Of a stretch of DNA of 64,000 bases, positions 48,029 through 61,551 are shown in pieces (position 1 is the first letter of the stretch; the number at the start of each line of letters is the position of its first letter). The stretch comes from Harmonia axyridis. Taxonomy: Eukaryota; Arthropoda; Insecta; Coleoptera; Coccinellidae. The notes under the pieces were generated by a model, which was given only the letters and a program-made list of their open reading frames with translations, was not told where the DNA came from and made no database searches. Location of the stretch: contig NC_059506.1 of the NCBI RefSeq assembly GCF_914767665.1, forward strand, positions 18,205,825 to 18,269,824. The letters are read 5' to 3'. A program made the position numbers and the translations under genes.

Positions 48029-48457
48029 ATGGCTATCTCCATTGATATCGAAAATATAATACAACTTTGTATCAAGAAAATGAAAAATCATGTGAAGCAG
48101 CAGAATTTGTTGAAAAATGTGTTAGTTAAATTAATCTGGAAGAAAGTGCTCACATATAGAGAGAAAAATTATGAATTGATAAATACTAGGACTAACAATA
48201 ATGACATTTGTGTCACAGAAGAAACGAAACAAGCGGCAAAAAATACGAGAATGGATCAAATTAAGACGAAAGAATTGACAGAAAAATTAGATAAAGCTTA
48301 TGTGATGAAATATTTTCTTCAGAAGGCAGTTCAAGGCAGCAATGATTTGCAAACGACACGGGATATTTTAGCTAAATATTGCAATAATGAAGTGAATCCA
48401 GCTTTTCCAAGATGTCATTATTTCGTGCATAGGCTACCTAAACGAGCACTTAATTAA
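48029..48457 (+). CDS. Array ORF copy 31, 142 aa
   Basis: Asn30, stop TAA; counterpart of copy 12, from which it differs by one base in the leader near 47933. Confidence 0.6.
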   Translation: MAISIDIENIIQLCIKKMKNHVKQQNLLKNVLVKLIWKKVLTYREKNYELINTRTNNNDICVTEETKQAAKNTRMDQIKTKELTEKLDKAYVMKYFLQKAVQGSNDLQTTRDILAKYCNNEVNPAFPRCHYFVHRLPKRALN

Positions 48458-49388
48458 TTTTAATTGTTTTTTTTCAATATTACATTATATGAGAATTGTT
48501 ATATTTTAAATTATTCTTAAATATATTTTATAATTTTTTGGGATCATAATTAAATAATTATTTTTATGTTTAGGTGTTTACTTTCTATTTGGTGAAATAA
48601 TTTATGAGGTATGAAGTATATACTCATTATTCAAAAATGATAAATTTAATAAACACAAGGGACTGAAACGAATGATTGGATTTTTTTTGAACATCTTCAA
48701 TTTTTCGAATATCAAATACTTTTGAAAATTTCCAATTTTTTTTCTGTCCATCATATTCTATTTTACTGAGCTTTTATTTGAAGTGAATCATACTTGGAAA
48801 AGTCGATTCATACCAAAAACATAAATAAGCTTACATGGAACGTTTCGATATAGCGTGCAACTCTAAGAAATTCAGATTTTTTTTCCAGAAACGAAAATTC
48901 CATTTGAACAAGATTTTGTTTAATCGTCTGTATATTCAATTATAGTTTATCAATAAGATAAGAATAAATCGATGGTTGAAGTCATCCTTCTCTCTATAAT
49001 ATTCCTCATGATTTCTGTGTCATATCAATAAACAAGCGAATTCCAAATTCAAACATGAAAGGTCTCGAAAGTTCAGGTAGAATCAAACATGGTCTTATCA
49101 GTATATCGTATTACGAAGAGAAATTCATTATACTGATAAGGATTCAGTAATCTTTCTTCTGTCATTGGGCATGTGCGGTATCTGAAAAACAACATCGCTT
49201 TCTAAATGGTGTGTCCATATTGTATATAATTTGGCTTTGGTGAACGTCTGACCTATTCATAGTGAGGACACGTGAGTAGAAAACAAGCAAGAACCATAGA
49301 ATTCAATAACTTATTGAAAAATTCTTCTAGTGTGGTTTATTTAATTTGGGTGTTGGAGTTGATCAGACTATCTGACATAACATTGAAT

Positions 49389-49817
49389 ATGGCTATCTCC
49401 ATTGATATCGAAAATATAATACAACTTTGTATCAAGAAAATGAAAAATCATGTGAAGCAGCAGAATTTGTTGAAAAAGGTGTTAGTTAAATTAATCTGGA
49501 AGAAAGTGCTCACATATAGAGAGAAAAATTATGAATTGATAAATACTAGGACTAACAATAATGACATTTGTGTCACAGAAGAAACGAAACAAGCGGCAAA
49601 AAATACGAGAATTGATCAAATTAAGACGAAAGAATTGACAGAAAAATTAGATAAAGCTTATGTGATGAAATATTTTCTTCAGAAGGCAGTTCAAGGCAGC
49701 AATGATTTGCAAACGACACGGGATATTTTAGCTAAATATTGCAATAATGAAGTGAATCCAGCTTTTCCAAGATGTCATTATTTCGTGCATAGGCTACCTA
49801 AACGAGCACTTAATTGA
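49389..49817 (+). CDS. Array ORF copy 32, 142 aa
   Basis: Met75 to Ile, private; otherwise counterpart of copy 13 with the same shortened poly-T. Confidence 0.6.
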   Translation: MAISIDIENIIQLCIKKMKNHVKQQNLLKKVLVKLIWKKVLTYREKNYELINTRTNNNDICVTEETKQAAKNTRIDQIKTKELTEKLDKAYVMKYFLQKAVQGSNDLQTTRDILAKYCNNEVNPAFPRCHYFVHRLPKRALN

Positions 49818-50747
49818 TTTTAATTGTTTTTTGTAATATTACATTATATGAGAATTGTTATATTTTAAATTATTCTTAAATATATTTTATAATTTTTTGG
49901 GATCATAATTAAATAATTATTTTTATGTTTAGGTGTTTACTTTCTATTTGGTGAAATAATTTATGAGGTATGAAGTATATACTCATTATTCAAAAATGAT
50001 AAATTTAATAAACACAAGGGACTGAAACGAATGATTGGATTTTTTTTGAACATCTTCAATTTTTCGAATATCAAATACTTTTGAAAATTTCCAATTTTTT
50101 TTCTGTCCATCATATTCTATTTTACTGAGCTTTTATTTGAAGTGAATCATACTTGGAAAAGTCGATTCACACGAAAAACATAAATAAGCTTACATGGAAC
50201 GTTTCGATATAGCGTGCAACTCTAAGAAATTCAGATTTTTTTTCCAGAAACGAAAATTCCATTTGAACAAGATTTTGTTTAATCGTCTGTATATTCAATT
50301 ATAGTTTATCAATAAGATAAGAATAAATCGATGGTTGAAGTCATCCTTCTCTCTATAATATTCCTCATGATTTCTGTGTCATATCAATAAACAAGCGAAT
50401 TCCAAATTCAAACATGAAAGGTCTCGAAAGTTCAGGTAGAATCAAACAAGGTCTTATCAGTATATCGTATTACGAAGAGAAAGTCATTATACTGATAAGG
50501 ATTCAGTAATCTTTCTTCTGTCATTGGGCATGTGCGGTATCTGAAAAACAACATCGCTTTCTAAATGGTGTGTCCATATTGTATATAATTTGGCTTTGGT
50601 GAACGTCTGACCTATTCATAGTGAGGACACGTGAGTAGAAAACAAGCAAGAACCATAGAATTCAATAACTTATTGAAAAATTCTTCTAGTGTGGTTTATT
50701 TAATTTGGGTGTTGGAGTTGATCAGACTATCTGACATAACATTGAAT

Positions 50748-51176
50748 ATGGCTATCTCCATTGATATCGAAAATATAATACAACTTTGTATCAAGAAAAT
50801 GAAAAATCATGTGAAGCAGCAGAATTTGTTGAAAAAGGTGTTAGTTAAATTAATCTGGAAGAAAGTGCTCACATATAGAGAAAAAAATTATGAATTGATA
50901 AATACTAGGACTAACAATAATGACATTTGTGTCACAGAAGAAACGAAACAAGCGGCAAAAAATACGAGAATGGATCAAATTAAGACGAAAGAATTGACAG
51001 AAAAATTAGATAAAGCTTATGTGATGAAATATTTTCTTCAGAAGGCAGTTCAAGGCAGCAATGATTTGCAAACGACACGGGATATTTTAGCTAAATATTG
51101 CAATAATGAAGTGAATCCAGCTTTTCCAAGATGTCATTATTTCGTGCATAGGCTACCTAAACGAGCACTTAATTGA
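50748..51176 (+). CDS. Array ORF copy 33, 142 aa, common sequence
   Basis: Silent GAA45 as in copy 14. Confidence 0.6.
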   Translation: MAISIDIENIIQLCIKKMKNHVKQQNLLKKVLVKLIWKKVLTYREKNYELINTRTNNNDICVTEETKQAAKNTRMDQIKTKELTEKLDKAYVMKYFLQKAVQGSNDLQTTRDILAKYCNNEVNPAFPRCHYFVHRLPKRALN

Positions 51177-52107
51177 TTTTAATTGTTTTTTTTTAATATT
51201 ACATTATATGAGAATTGTTATATTTTAAATTATTCTTAAATATATTTTATAATTTTTTGGGATCATAATTAAATAATTATTTCTATGTTTAGGTGTTTAC
51301 TTTCTATTTGGTGAAATAATTTATGAGGTATGAAGTATATACTCATTATTCAAAAATGATAAATTTAATAAACACAAGGGACTGAAACGAATGATTGGAT
51401 TTTTTTCGAACATCTTCAATTTTTCGAATATCAAATACTTTTGAAAATTTCCAATTTTTTTTCTGTCCATCATATTCTATTTTACTGAGCTTTTATTTGA
51501 AGTGAATCATACTTGGAAAAGTCGATTCACACCAAAAATATAAATAAGCTTACATGGAACGTTTCGATATAGCGTGCAACTCTAAGAAATTCAGATTTTT
51601 TTTCCAGAAACGAAAATTCCATTTGAACAAGATTTTGTTTAATCGTCTGTATATTCAATTATAGTTTATCAATAAGATAAGAATAAATCGATGGTTGAAG
51701 TCATCCTTCTCTCTATAATATTCCTCATGATTTCTGTGTCATATCAATAAACAAGCGAATTCCAAATTCAAACATGAAAGGTCTCGAAAGTTCAGGTAGA
51801 ATCAAACATGGTCTTATCAGTATATCGTATTACGAAGAGAAAGTCATTATACTGATAAGGATTCAGTAATCTTTCTTCTGTCATTGGGCATGTGCGGTAT
51901 CTGAAAAACAACATCGCTTTCTAAATGGTGTGTCCATATTGTATATAATTTGGCTTTGGTGAACGTCTGACCTATTCATAGTGAGGACACGTGAGTAGAA
52001 AACAAGCAAGAACCATAGAATTCAATAACTTATTGAAAAATTCTTCTAGTGTGGTTTATTTAATTTGGGTGTTGGAGTTGATCAGACTATCTGACATAAC
52101 ATTGAAT

Positions 52108-52536
52108 ATGGCTATCTCCATTGATATCGAAAATATAATACAACTTTGTATCAAGAAAATGAAAAATCATGTGAAGCAGCAGAATTTGTTGAAAAAGGTG
52201 TTAGTTAAATTAATCTGGAAGAAAGTGCTCACATATAGAGAGAAAAATTATGAATTGATAAATACTAGGACTAACAATAATGACATTTGTGTCACAGAAG
52301 AAACCAAACAAGCGGCAAAAAATACGAGAATGGATCAAATTAAGACGAAAGAATTGACAGAAAAATTAGATAAAGCTTATGTGATGAAATATTTTCTTCA
52401 GAAGGCAGTTCAAAGCAGCAATGATTTGCAAACGACACGGGATATTTTAGCTAAATATTGCAATAATGAAGTGAATCCAGCTTTTCCAAGATGTCATTAT
52501 TTCGTGCATAGGTTACCTAAACGAGCACTCAATTAA
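52108..52536 (+). CDS. Array ORF copy 34, 142 aa
   Basis: Ser103, stop TAA and the silent changes of copy 15. Confidence 0.6.
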   Translation: MAISIDIENIIQLCIKKMKNHVKQQNLLKKVLVKLIWKKVLTYREKNYELINTRTNNNDICVTEETKQAAKNTRMDQIKTKELTEKLDKAYVMKYFLQKAVQSSNDLQTTRDILAKYCNNEVNPAFPRCHYFVHRLPKRALN

Positions 52537-53467
52537 TTTTAATTGTTTTTTTTCAATATTACATTATATGAGAATTGTTATATTTTGAATTATTCTCAAA
52601 TATATTTTATAATTTTTTGGGATCATAATTAAATAATTATTTTTATGTTTAGGTGTTTACTTTCTATTTGGTGAAATAAATTATGAGGTATGAAGTATAT
52701 ACTCATTATACAAAAATGATGGATTCAATAAACACAAGGGACTGAAACGAATGATTGGATTTTTTTTGAACATCTTCAATTTTTCGAATATCAAATACTT
52801 TTGAAAATTTCCAATTTTTTTTCTGTCCATCATATTCTATTTTACTGAGCTTTTATTTGAAGTGAATCATACTTGGAAAAGTCGATTCTCACCAAAAACA
52901 TAAATTAGCTTACATGGAACGTTTCGATATAGCGTGCAACTCTAAGAAATTCAGATTTTTTTTCCAGAAACGAAAATTCCATTTGAACAAGATTTTGTTC
53001 AATCGTCTGTATATTCAATTATAGTTTATCAATAAGATAAGAATAAATCGATGGTTGAAGTCATCCTTCTCTCTATAATATTCCTCATGATTTCTGTGTC
53101 ATATCAATAAACAAGCGAATTCCAAATTCAAACATGAAAGGTCTCGAAAGTTCTGGTAGAATCAAACATGGTCTTATCAGTATATCGTATTACGAAGAGA
53201 AAGTCATTATACTGATAAGGATTCAGTAATCTTTCTTCTGTCATTGGGCATGTGCGGTATCTGAAAAACAACATCGCTTTCTAAATGGTGTGTCCATATT
53301 GTATATAATTTGGCTTTGGTGAACGTCTGACCTATTCATAGTGAGGACACGTGAGTAGAAAACAAGCAAGAACCATAGAATTCAATAACTTATTGAAAAA
53401 TTCTTCTAGTGTGGTTTATTTAATTTGGGTGTTGGAGTTGATCAGACTATCTGACATAACATTGAAT

Positions 53468-53896
53468 ATGGCTATCTCCATTGATATCGAAAATATAATA
53501 CAACTTTGTATCAAGAAAATGAAAAATCATGTGAAGCAGCAGAATTTGTTGAAAAAGGTGTTAGTTAAATTAATCTGGAAGAAAGTGCTCACATATAGAG
53601 AGAAAAATTATGAATTGATAAATACTAGGACTAACAATAATGACATTTGTGTCACAGAAGAAACGAAACAAGCGGCAAAAAATACGAGAATGGATCAAAT
53701 TAAGACAAAAGAATTGACAGAAAAATTAGATAAAGCTTATGTGATGAAATATTTTCTTCAGAAGGCAGTTCAAGGCAGCAATGATTTGCAAACGACACGG
53801 GATATTTTAGCTAAATATTGCAATAATGAAGTGAATCCAGCTTTTCCAAGATGTCATTATTTCGTGCATAGGCTACCTAAACGAGCACTTAATTGA
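53468..53896 (+). CDS. Array ORF copy 35, 142 aa, common sequence
   Basis: Common protein with silent ACA80, unlike its counterpart copy 16. Confidence 0.6.
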   Translation: MAISIDIENIIQLCIKKMKNHVKQQNLLKKVLVKLIWKKVLTYREKNYELINTRTNNNDICVTEETKQAAKNTRMDQIKTKELTEKLDKAYVMKYFLQKAVQGSNDLQTTRDILAKYCNNEVNPAFPRCHYFVHRLPKRALN

Positions 53897-54828
53897 TTTT
53901 AATTGTTTTTTTTTTAATATTACATTATATGAGAATTGTTATATTTTAAATTATTCTTAAATATATTTTATAATTTTTTGGGATCATAATTAAATAATTA
54001 TTTTTATGTTTAGGTGTTTACTTTCTATTTGGTGAAATAAATTATGAGGTATGAAGTATATACTCATTATACAAAAATGATGAATTCAATAAACACAAGG
54101 GACTGAAACGAATGATTGGATTTTTTTTGAACATCTTCAATTTTTCGAATATCAAATACTTTTGAAAATTTCCAATTTTTTTTCTGTCCATCATATTCTA
54201 TTTTACTGAGCTTTTATTTGAAGTGAATCATACTTGGAAAAGTCGATTCACACCAAAAACATAAATGAGCTTACATGGAACGTTTCGATATAGCGTGCAA
54301 CTCTAAGAAATTCAGATTTTTTTTCCAGAAACGAAAATTCTATTTGAACAAGATTTTGTTTAATCGTCTGTATATTCAATTATAGTTTATCAATAAGATA
54401 AGAATAAATCGATGGTTGAAGTCATCCTTCTCTCTATAATATTCCTCATGATTTCTCTGTCATATCAATAAACAAGCGAATTCCAAATTCAAACATGAAA
54501 GGTGTCGAAAGTTCAGGTAGAATCAAACATGGTCTTATCAGTATATCGTATTACGAAGAGAAAGTCATTATACTGATAAGGATTCAGTAATCTTTCTTCT
54601 GTCATTGGGCATGTGCGGTATCTGAAAAACAACATCGCTTTCTAAATGGTGTGTCCATATTGTATATAATTTGGCTTTGGTGAACGTCTGACCTATTCAT
54701 AGTGAGGACACGTGAGTAGAAAACAAGCAAGAACCATAGAATTCAATAACTTATTGAAAAATTCTTCTAGTGTGGTTTATTTAATTTGGGTGTTGGAGTT
54801 GATCAGACTATCTGACATAACATTGAAT

Positions 54829-55257
54829 ATGGCTATCTCCATTGATATCGAAAATATAATACAACTTTGTATCAAGAAAATGAAAAATCATGTGAAGCAG
54901 CAGAATTTGTTGAAAAAGGTGTTAGTTAAATTAATCTGGAAGAAAGTGCTCACATATAGAGAGAAAAATTATGAATTGATAAATACTAGGACTAACAATA
55001 ATGACATTTGTGTCACAGAAGAAACGAAACAAGCGGCAAAAAATACGAGAATGGATCAAATTAAGACGAAAGAATTGACAGAAAAATTAGATAAAGCTTA
55101 TGTGATGAAATATTTTCTTCAGGAGGCAGTTCAAGGCAGCAATGATTTGCAAACGACACGGGATATTTTAGCTAAATATTGCAATAATGAAGTGAATCCA
55201 GCTTTTCCAAGATGTCATTATTTCGTGCATAGGCTACCTAAACGAGCACTTAATTGA
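54829..55257 (+). CDS. Array ORF copy 36, 142 aa
   Basis: Glu99, counterpart of copy 17; its leader lacks the private change of copy 17. Confidence 0.6.
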   Translation: MAISIDIENIIQLCIKKMKNHVKQQNLLKKVLVKLIWKKVLTYREKNYELINTRTNNNDICVTEETKQAAKNTRMDQIKTKELTEKLDKAYVMKYFLQEAVQGSNDLQTTRDILAKYCNNEVNPAFPRCHYFVHRLPKRALN

Positions 55258-56188
55258 TTTTAATTGTTTTTTTTTAATATTACATTATATGAGAATTGTT
55301 ATATTTTAAATTATTCTTAAATATATTTTATAATTTTTTGGGATCATAATTAAATAATTATTTTTATGTTTAGGTGTTTACTTTCTATTTGGTGAAATAA
55401 ATTATGAGGTATGAAGTATATACTCATTATACAAAAATGATGAATTCAATAAACACAAGGGACTGAAACGAATGATTGGATTTTTTCTGAACATCTTCAA
55501 TTTTTCGAATATCAAATACTTTTGAAAATTTCCAATTTTTTTTCTGTCCATCATATTCTATTTTACTGAGCTTTTATTTGAAGTGAATCATACTTGGAAA
55601 AGTCGATTAACACAAAAAACATAAATGAGCTTACATGGAACGTTTCGATATAGCGTGCAACTCTAAGAAATTCAGATTTTTTTTCCAGAAACGAAAATTC
55701 CATTTGAACAAGATTTTGTTTAATCGTCTGTATATTCAATTATAGTTTATCAATAAGATAAGAATAAATCGATGGTTGAAGTCATCCTTCTCTCTATAAT
55801 ATTCCTCATGATTTCTCTGTCATATCAATAAACAAGCGAATTCCAAATTCAAACATGAAAGGTCTCGAAAGTTCAGGTAGAATCAAACATGGTCTTATCA
55901 GTATATCGTATTACGAAGAGAAAGTCATTATACTGATAAGGATTCAGTAATCTTTCTTCTGTCATTGGGCATGTGCGGTATCTGAAAAACAACATCGCTT
56001 TCTAAATGGTGTGTCCATATTGTATATAATTTGGCTTTGGTGAACGTCTGACCTATTCATAGTGAGGACACGTGAGTAGAAAACAAGCAAGAACCATAGA
56101 ATTCAATAACTTATTGAAAAATTCTTCTAGTGTGGTTTATTTAATTTGGGTGTTGGAGTTGATCAGACTATCTGACATAACATTGAAT

Positions 56189-56617
56189 ATGGCTATCTCC
56201 ATTGATATCGAAAATATAATACAACTTTGTATCAAGAAAATGAAAAATCATGTGAAGCAGCAGAATTTGTTGAAAAAAGTGTTAGTTAAATTAATCTGGA
56301 AGAAAGTGCTCACATATAGAGAGAAAAATTATGAATTGATAAATACTAGGACTAACAATAATGACATTTGTGTCACAGAAGAAACCAAACAAGCGGCAAA
56401 AAATACGAGAATGGATCAAATTAAGACAAAAGAATTGACAGAAAAATTAGATAAAGCTTATGTGATGAAATATTTTCTGCAGAAGGCAGTTCAAGGCAGC
56501 AATGATTTGCAAACGACACGGGATATTTTAGCTAAATATTGCAATAATGAAGTGAATCCAGCTTTTCCAAGATGTCATTATTTCGTGCATAGGCTACCTA
56601 AACGAGCACTTAATTGA
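56189..56617 (+). CDS. Array ORF copy 37, 142 aa, common protein
   Basis: Silent set AAA30, ACC66, ACA80, CTG97 as in copies 7 and 18. Confidence 0.6.
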   Translation: MAISIDIENIIQLCIKKMKNHVKQQNLLKKVLVKLIWKKVLTYREKNYELINTRTNNNDICVTEETKQAAKNTRMDQIKTKELTEKLDKAYVMKYFLQKAVQGSNDLQTTRDILAKYCNNEVNPAFPRCHYFVHRLPKRALN

Positions 56618-57549
56618 TTTTAATTGTTTTTTTTTTAATATTACATTATATGAGAATTGTTATATTTTAAATTATTCTTAAATATATTTTATAATTTTTT
56701 GGGATCATAATTAAATAATTATTTTTATGTTTAGGTGTTTACTTTCTATTTGGTGAAATAATTTATGAGGTATGAAGTATATACTCATTATTCAAAAATG
56801 ATAAATTTAATAAACACAAGGGACTGAAACGAATGATTGGATTTTTTTTGAACATCTTCAATTTTTCGAATATCAAATACTTTTGAAAATTTCCAATTTT
56901 TTTTCTGTCCATCATATTCTATTTTACTGAGCTTTTATTTGAAGTGAATCATACTTGGAAAAGTCGATTCACACCAAAAACATAAATAAGCTTACATGGA
57001 ACGTTTCGATATAGCGTGCAACTCTAAGAAATTCAGATTTTTTTTCCAGAAACGAAAATTCCATTTGAACAAGATTTTGTTCAATCGTCTGTATATTCAA
57101 TTATAGTTTATCAATAAGATAAGAATAAATCGATGGTTGAAGTCATCCTTCTCTCTATAATATTCCTCATGATTTCTGTGTCATATCAATAAACAAGCGA
57201 ATTCCAAATTCAAACATGAAAGGTCTCGAAAGTTCAGGTAGAATCAAACATGGTCTTATCAGTATATCGTATTACGAAGAGAAAGTCATTATACTGATAA
57301 GGATTCAGTAATCTTTCTTCTGTCATTGGGCATGTGCGGTATCTGAAAAACAACATCGCTTTCTAAATGGTGTGTCCATATTGTATATAATTTGGCTTTG
57401 GTGAACGTCTGACCTATTCATAGTGAGGACACGTGAGTAGAAAACAAGCAAGAACCATAGAATTCAATAACTTATTGAAAAATTCTTCTAGTGTGGTTTA
57501 TTTAATTTGGGTGTTGGAGTTGATCAGACTATCTGACATAACATTGAAT

Positions 57550-57978
57550 ATGGCTATCTCCATTGATATCGAAAATATAATACAACTTTTTATCAAGAAA
57601 ATGAAAAATCATGTGAAGCAGCAGAATTTGTTGAAAAAGGTGTTAGTTAAATTAATCTGGAAGAAAGTGCTCACATATAGAGAGAAAAATTATGAATTGA
57701 TAAATACTAGGACTAACAATAATGACATTTGTGTCACAGAAGAAATCAAACAAGCGGCAAAAAATACGAGAATGGATCAAATTAAGACAAAAGAATTGAC
57801 AGAAAAATTAGATAAAGCTTATGTGATGAAATATTTTCTTCAGGAGGCAGTTCAAGGCAGCAATGATTTGCAAACGACACGGGATATTTTAGCTAAATAT
57901 TGCAATAATGAAGTGAATCCAGCTTTTCCAAGATGTCATTATTTCGTGCATAGGCTACCTAAACGAGCACTTAATTAA
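57550..57978 (+). CDS. Array ORF copy 38, 142 aa
   Basis: Phe14, Ile66, Glu99, stop TAA: identical protein to copy 19. Confidence 0.6.
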   Translation: MAISIDIENIIQLFIKKMKNHVKQQNLLKKVLVKLIWKKVLTYREKNYELINTRTNNNDICVTEEIKQAAKNTRMDQIKTKELTEKLDKAYVMKYFLQEAVQGSNDLQTTRDILAKYCNNEVNPAFPRCHYFVHRLPKRALN

Positions 57979-58909
57979 TTTTAATTGTTTTTTTTCAATA
58001 TTACATTATATGAGAATTGTTATATTTTAAATTATTCTTAAATATATTTTATAATTTTTTGGGATCATAATTAAATAATTATTTTTATGTTTAGGTGTTT
58101 ACTTTCTATTTGGTGAAATAAATTGTGAGGTATGAAGTATATACTCATTATACAAAAATGATGAATTCAATAAACACAAGGGACTGAAACGAATGATTGG
58201 ATTTTTTTTGAACATCTTCAATTTTTCGAATATCAAATACTTTTGAAAATTTCCAATTTTTTTTCTGTCCATCATATTCTATTTTACTGAGCTTTTATTT
58301 GAAGTGAATCATACTTGGAAAAGTCGATTCACACCAAAAACATAAATAAGCTTACATGGAACGTTTCGATATAGCGTGCAACTCTAAGAAATTCAGATTT
58401 TTTTTCCAGAAACGAAAATTCCATTTGAACAAGATTTTGTTTAATCGTCTGTATATTCAATTATAGTTTATCAATAAGATAAGAATAAATCGATGGTTGA
58501 AGTCATCCTTCTCTCTATAATATTCCTCATGATTTCTGTGTCATATCAATAAACAAGCGAATTCCAAATTCAAACATGAAAGGTCTCGAAAGTTCAGGTA
58601 GAATCAAACATGGTCTTATCAGTATATCGTATTACGAAGAGAAAGTCATTATACTGATAAGGATTCAGTAATCTTTCTTCTGTCATTGGGCATGTGCGGT
58701 ATCTGAAAAACAACATCGCTTTCTAAATGGTGTGTCCATATTGTATATAATTTTGCTTTGGTGAACGTCTGACCTATTCATAGTGAGGACACGTGAGTAG
58801 AAAACAAGCAAGAACCATAGAATTCAATAACTTATTGAAAAATTCTTCTAGTGTGGTTTATTTAATTTGGGTGTTGGAGTTGATCAGACTATCTGACATA
58901 ACATTGAAT

Positions 58910-59338
58910 ATGGCTATCTCCATTGATATCGAAAATATAATACAACTTTGTATCAAGAAAATGAAAAATCATGTGAAGCAGCAGAATTTGTTGAAAAAGG
59001 TGTTAGTTAAATTAATCTGGAAGAAAGTGCTCACATATAGAGAGAAAAATTATGAATTGATAAATACTAGGACTAACAATAATGACATTTGTGTCACAGA
59101 AGAAACCAAACAAGCGGCAAAAAATACGAGAATGGATCAAATTAAGACAAAAGAATTGACAGAAAAATTAGATAAAGCTTATGTGATGAAATATTTTCTT
59201 CAGAAGGCAGTTCAAGGCAGCAATGATTTGCAAACGACACGGGATATTTTAGCTAAATATTGCAATAATGAAGTGAATCCAGCTTTTCCAAGATGTCATT
59301 ATTTCGTGCATAGGCTACCTAAACGAGCACTCAATTAA
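58910..59338 (+). CDS. Array ORF copy 39, 142 aa, right-end type
   Basis: Common protein with ACC66, ACA80, CTC141 and stop TAA. The upstream region matches copy 20, the later part does not, marking the right limit of the duplicated block near 59106. Confidence 0.6.
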   Translation: MAISIDIENIIQLCIKKMKNHVKQQNLLKKVLVKLIWKKVLTYREKNYELINTRTNNNDICVTEETKQAAKNTRMDQIKTKELTEKLDKAYVMKYFLQKAVQGSNDLQTTRDILAKYCNNEVNPAFPRCHYFVHRLPKRALN

Positions 59339-60269
59339 TTTTAATTGTTTTTTTTCAATATTACATTATATGAGAATTGTTATATTTTAAATTATTCTTA
59401 AATATATTTTATAATTTTTTGGGATCATAATTAAATAATTATTTTTATGTTTAGGTGTTTACTTTCTATTTGGTGAAATAAATTATGAGGTATGAAGTAT
59501 ATACTCATTATACAAAAATGATGAATTCAATAAACACAAGGGACTAAATCGAATGATTGGATTTTTTTTGAACATCTTCAATTTTTCGAATATCAAATAC
59601 TTTTGAAAATTTCCAATTTTTTTTCTGTCCATCATATTCTATTTTACTGAGCTTTTATATGAAGTGAATCATACTTGGAAAAGTCGATTCACACCAAAAA
59701 CATAAATAAGCTTACATGGAACGTTTCGATATAGCGTGCAACTCTAAGAAATTCAGATTTTTTTTCCAGAAACGAAAATTCCATTTGAACAAGATTTTGT
59801 TTAGTCGTCTGTATATTCAATTATAGTTTATCAATAAGATAAGAATAAATCGATGGTTGAAGTCATCCTTCTCTCTATAATATTCCTCATGATTTCTGTG
59901 TCATATCAATAAACAAGCGAATTCCAAATTCAAACATGAAAGGTCTCGAAAGTTCAGGTAGAATCAAACATGGTCTTATCAGTATATCGTATTACGAAGA
60001 GAAAGTCATTATACTGATAAGGATTCAGTAATCTTTCTTCTGTCATTGGGCATGTGCGGTATCTGAAAAACAACATCGCTTTCTAAATGGTGTGTCCATA
60101 TTGTATATAATTTGGCTTTGGTGAACGTCTGACCTATTCATAGTGAGGACACGTGAGTAGAAAACAAGCAAGAACCATAGAATTCAATAACTTATTGAAA
60201 AATTCTTCTAGTGTGGTTTATTTAATTTGGGTGTTGGAGTTGATCAGACTATCTGACATAACATTGAAT

Positions 60270-60698
60270 ATGGCTATCTCCATTGATATCGAAAATATAA
60301 TACAACTTTGTATCAAGAAAATGAAAAATCATGTGAAGCAGCAGAATTTGTTGAAAAAGGTGTTAGTTAAATTAATCTGGAAGAAAGTGCTCACATATAG
60401 AGAGAAAAATTATGAATTGATAAATACTAGGACTAACAATAATGACATTTGTGTCACAGAAGAAACCAAACAAGCGGCAAAAAATACGAGAATGGATCAA
60501 ATTAAGACAAAAGAATTGACAGAAAAATTAGATAAAGCTTATGTGATGAAATATTTTCTTCAGAAGGCAGTTCAAGGCAGCAATGATTTGCAAACGACAC
60601 GGGATATTTTAGCTAAATATTGCAATAATGAAGTGAATCCAGCTTTTCCAAGATGTCATTATTTCGTGCATAGGCTACCTAAGCGAGCACTTAATTAA
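60270..60698 (+). CDS. Array ORF copy 40, 142 aa, right-end type
   Basis: Common protein with ACC66, ACA80, silent AAG138 and TAA. The 3' region is shortened by a deletion near 60819 that removes the downstream AATAAA, so its transcript would need the ATTAAA variant or another signal. Confidence 0.6.
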   Translation: MAISIDIENIIQLCIKKMKNHVKQQNLLKKVLVKLIWKKVLTYREKNYELINTRTNNNDICVTEETKQAAKNTRMDQIKTKELTEKLDKAYVMKYFLQKAVQGSNDLQTTRDILAKYCNNEVNPAFPRCHYFVHRLPKRALN

Positions 60699-60818
60699 TT
60701 TTAATTGTTTTTTTTCAATATTACATTATATGAGAATTGTTATATTTTAAATTATTCTTAAATATATTTTATAATTTTTTGGGATCATAATTAAATAATT
60801 ATTTTTATGTTTAGGTGT

Positions 60819-60820
60819 GT
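60819..60820. other. 80-bp deletion scar in the spacer after copy 40
   Basis: Between TTAGGTGT and AGGGACTG, where other units have 80 bp, only GT is present (net loss of 78 bp). The lost part includes the unit junction motif and AATAAA. Confidence 0.85.
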
Positions 60821-61551
60821 AGGGACTGAAACGAATGATTGGATTTTTTTTGAACATCTTCAATTTTTCGAATATCAAATACTTTTGAAAATTTCCAATT
60901 TTTTTTCTGTCCATCATATTCTATTTAACTGAGCTTTTATTTGAAGTGAATCATACTTGGAAAAGTCGATTCACATCAAAAACATAAATAAGCTTACATT
61001 GAACGTTTCGATATAGCGTGCAACTCTAAGAAATTCAGATTTTTTTTCCAGAAACGAAAATTCCATTTGAACAAGATTTTGTTTAATCGTCTGTATATTC
61101 AATTATAGTTTATCAATAAGATAAGAATAAATCGATGGTTGAAGTCATCCTTCTCTCTATAATATTCCTCATGATTTCTGTGTCATATCAATAAACAAGC
61201 GAATTCCAAATTCAAACATGAAAGGTCTCGAAAGTTCAGGTAGAATCAAACATGGTCTTATCAGTATATCGTATTACGAAGAGAAAGTCATTATACTGAT
61301 AAGGATTCAGTAATCTTTCTTCTGTCATTGGGCATGTGCGGTATCTGAAAAACAACATCGCTTTCTAAATGGTGTGTCCATATTGTATATAATTTGGCTT
61401 TGGTGAACGTCTGACCTATTCATAGTGAGGACACGTGAGTAGAAAACAAGCAAGAACCATAGAATTCAATAACTTATTGAAAAATTCTTCTAGTGTGGTT
61501 TATTTAATTTGGGTGTTGGAGTTGATCAGACTATCTGACATAACATTGAAT

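Larger units (their letters stand above)
43657..59106 (+). repeat. Large duplicated block, right copy (minimum limits)
   Basis: Second copy of 17817-33266. Differences from it include base changes near 47933, 49613, 51539, 52597, 53706 and 54504. Confidence 0.88.
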
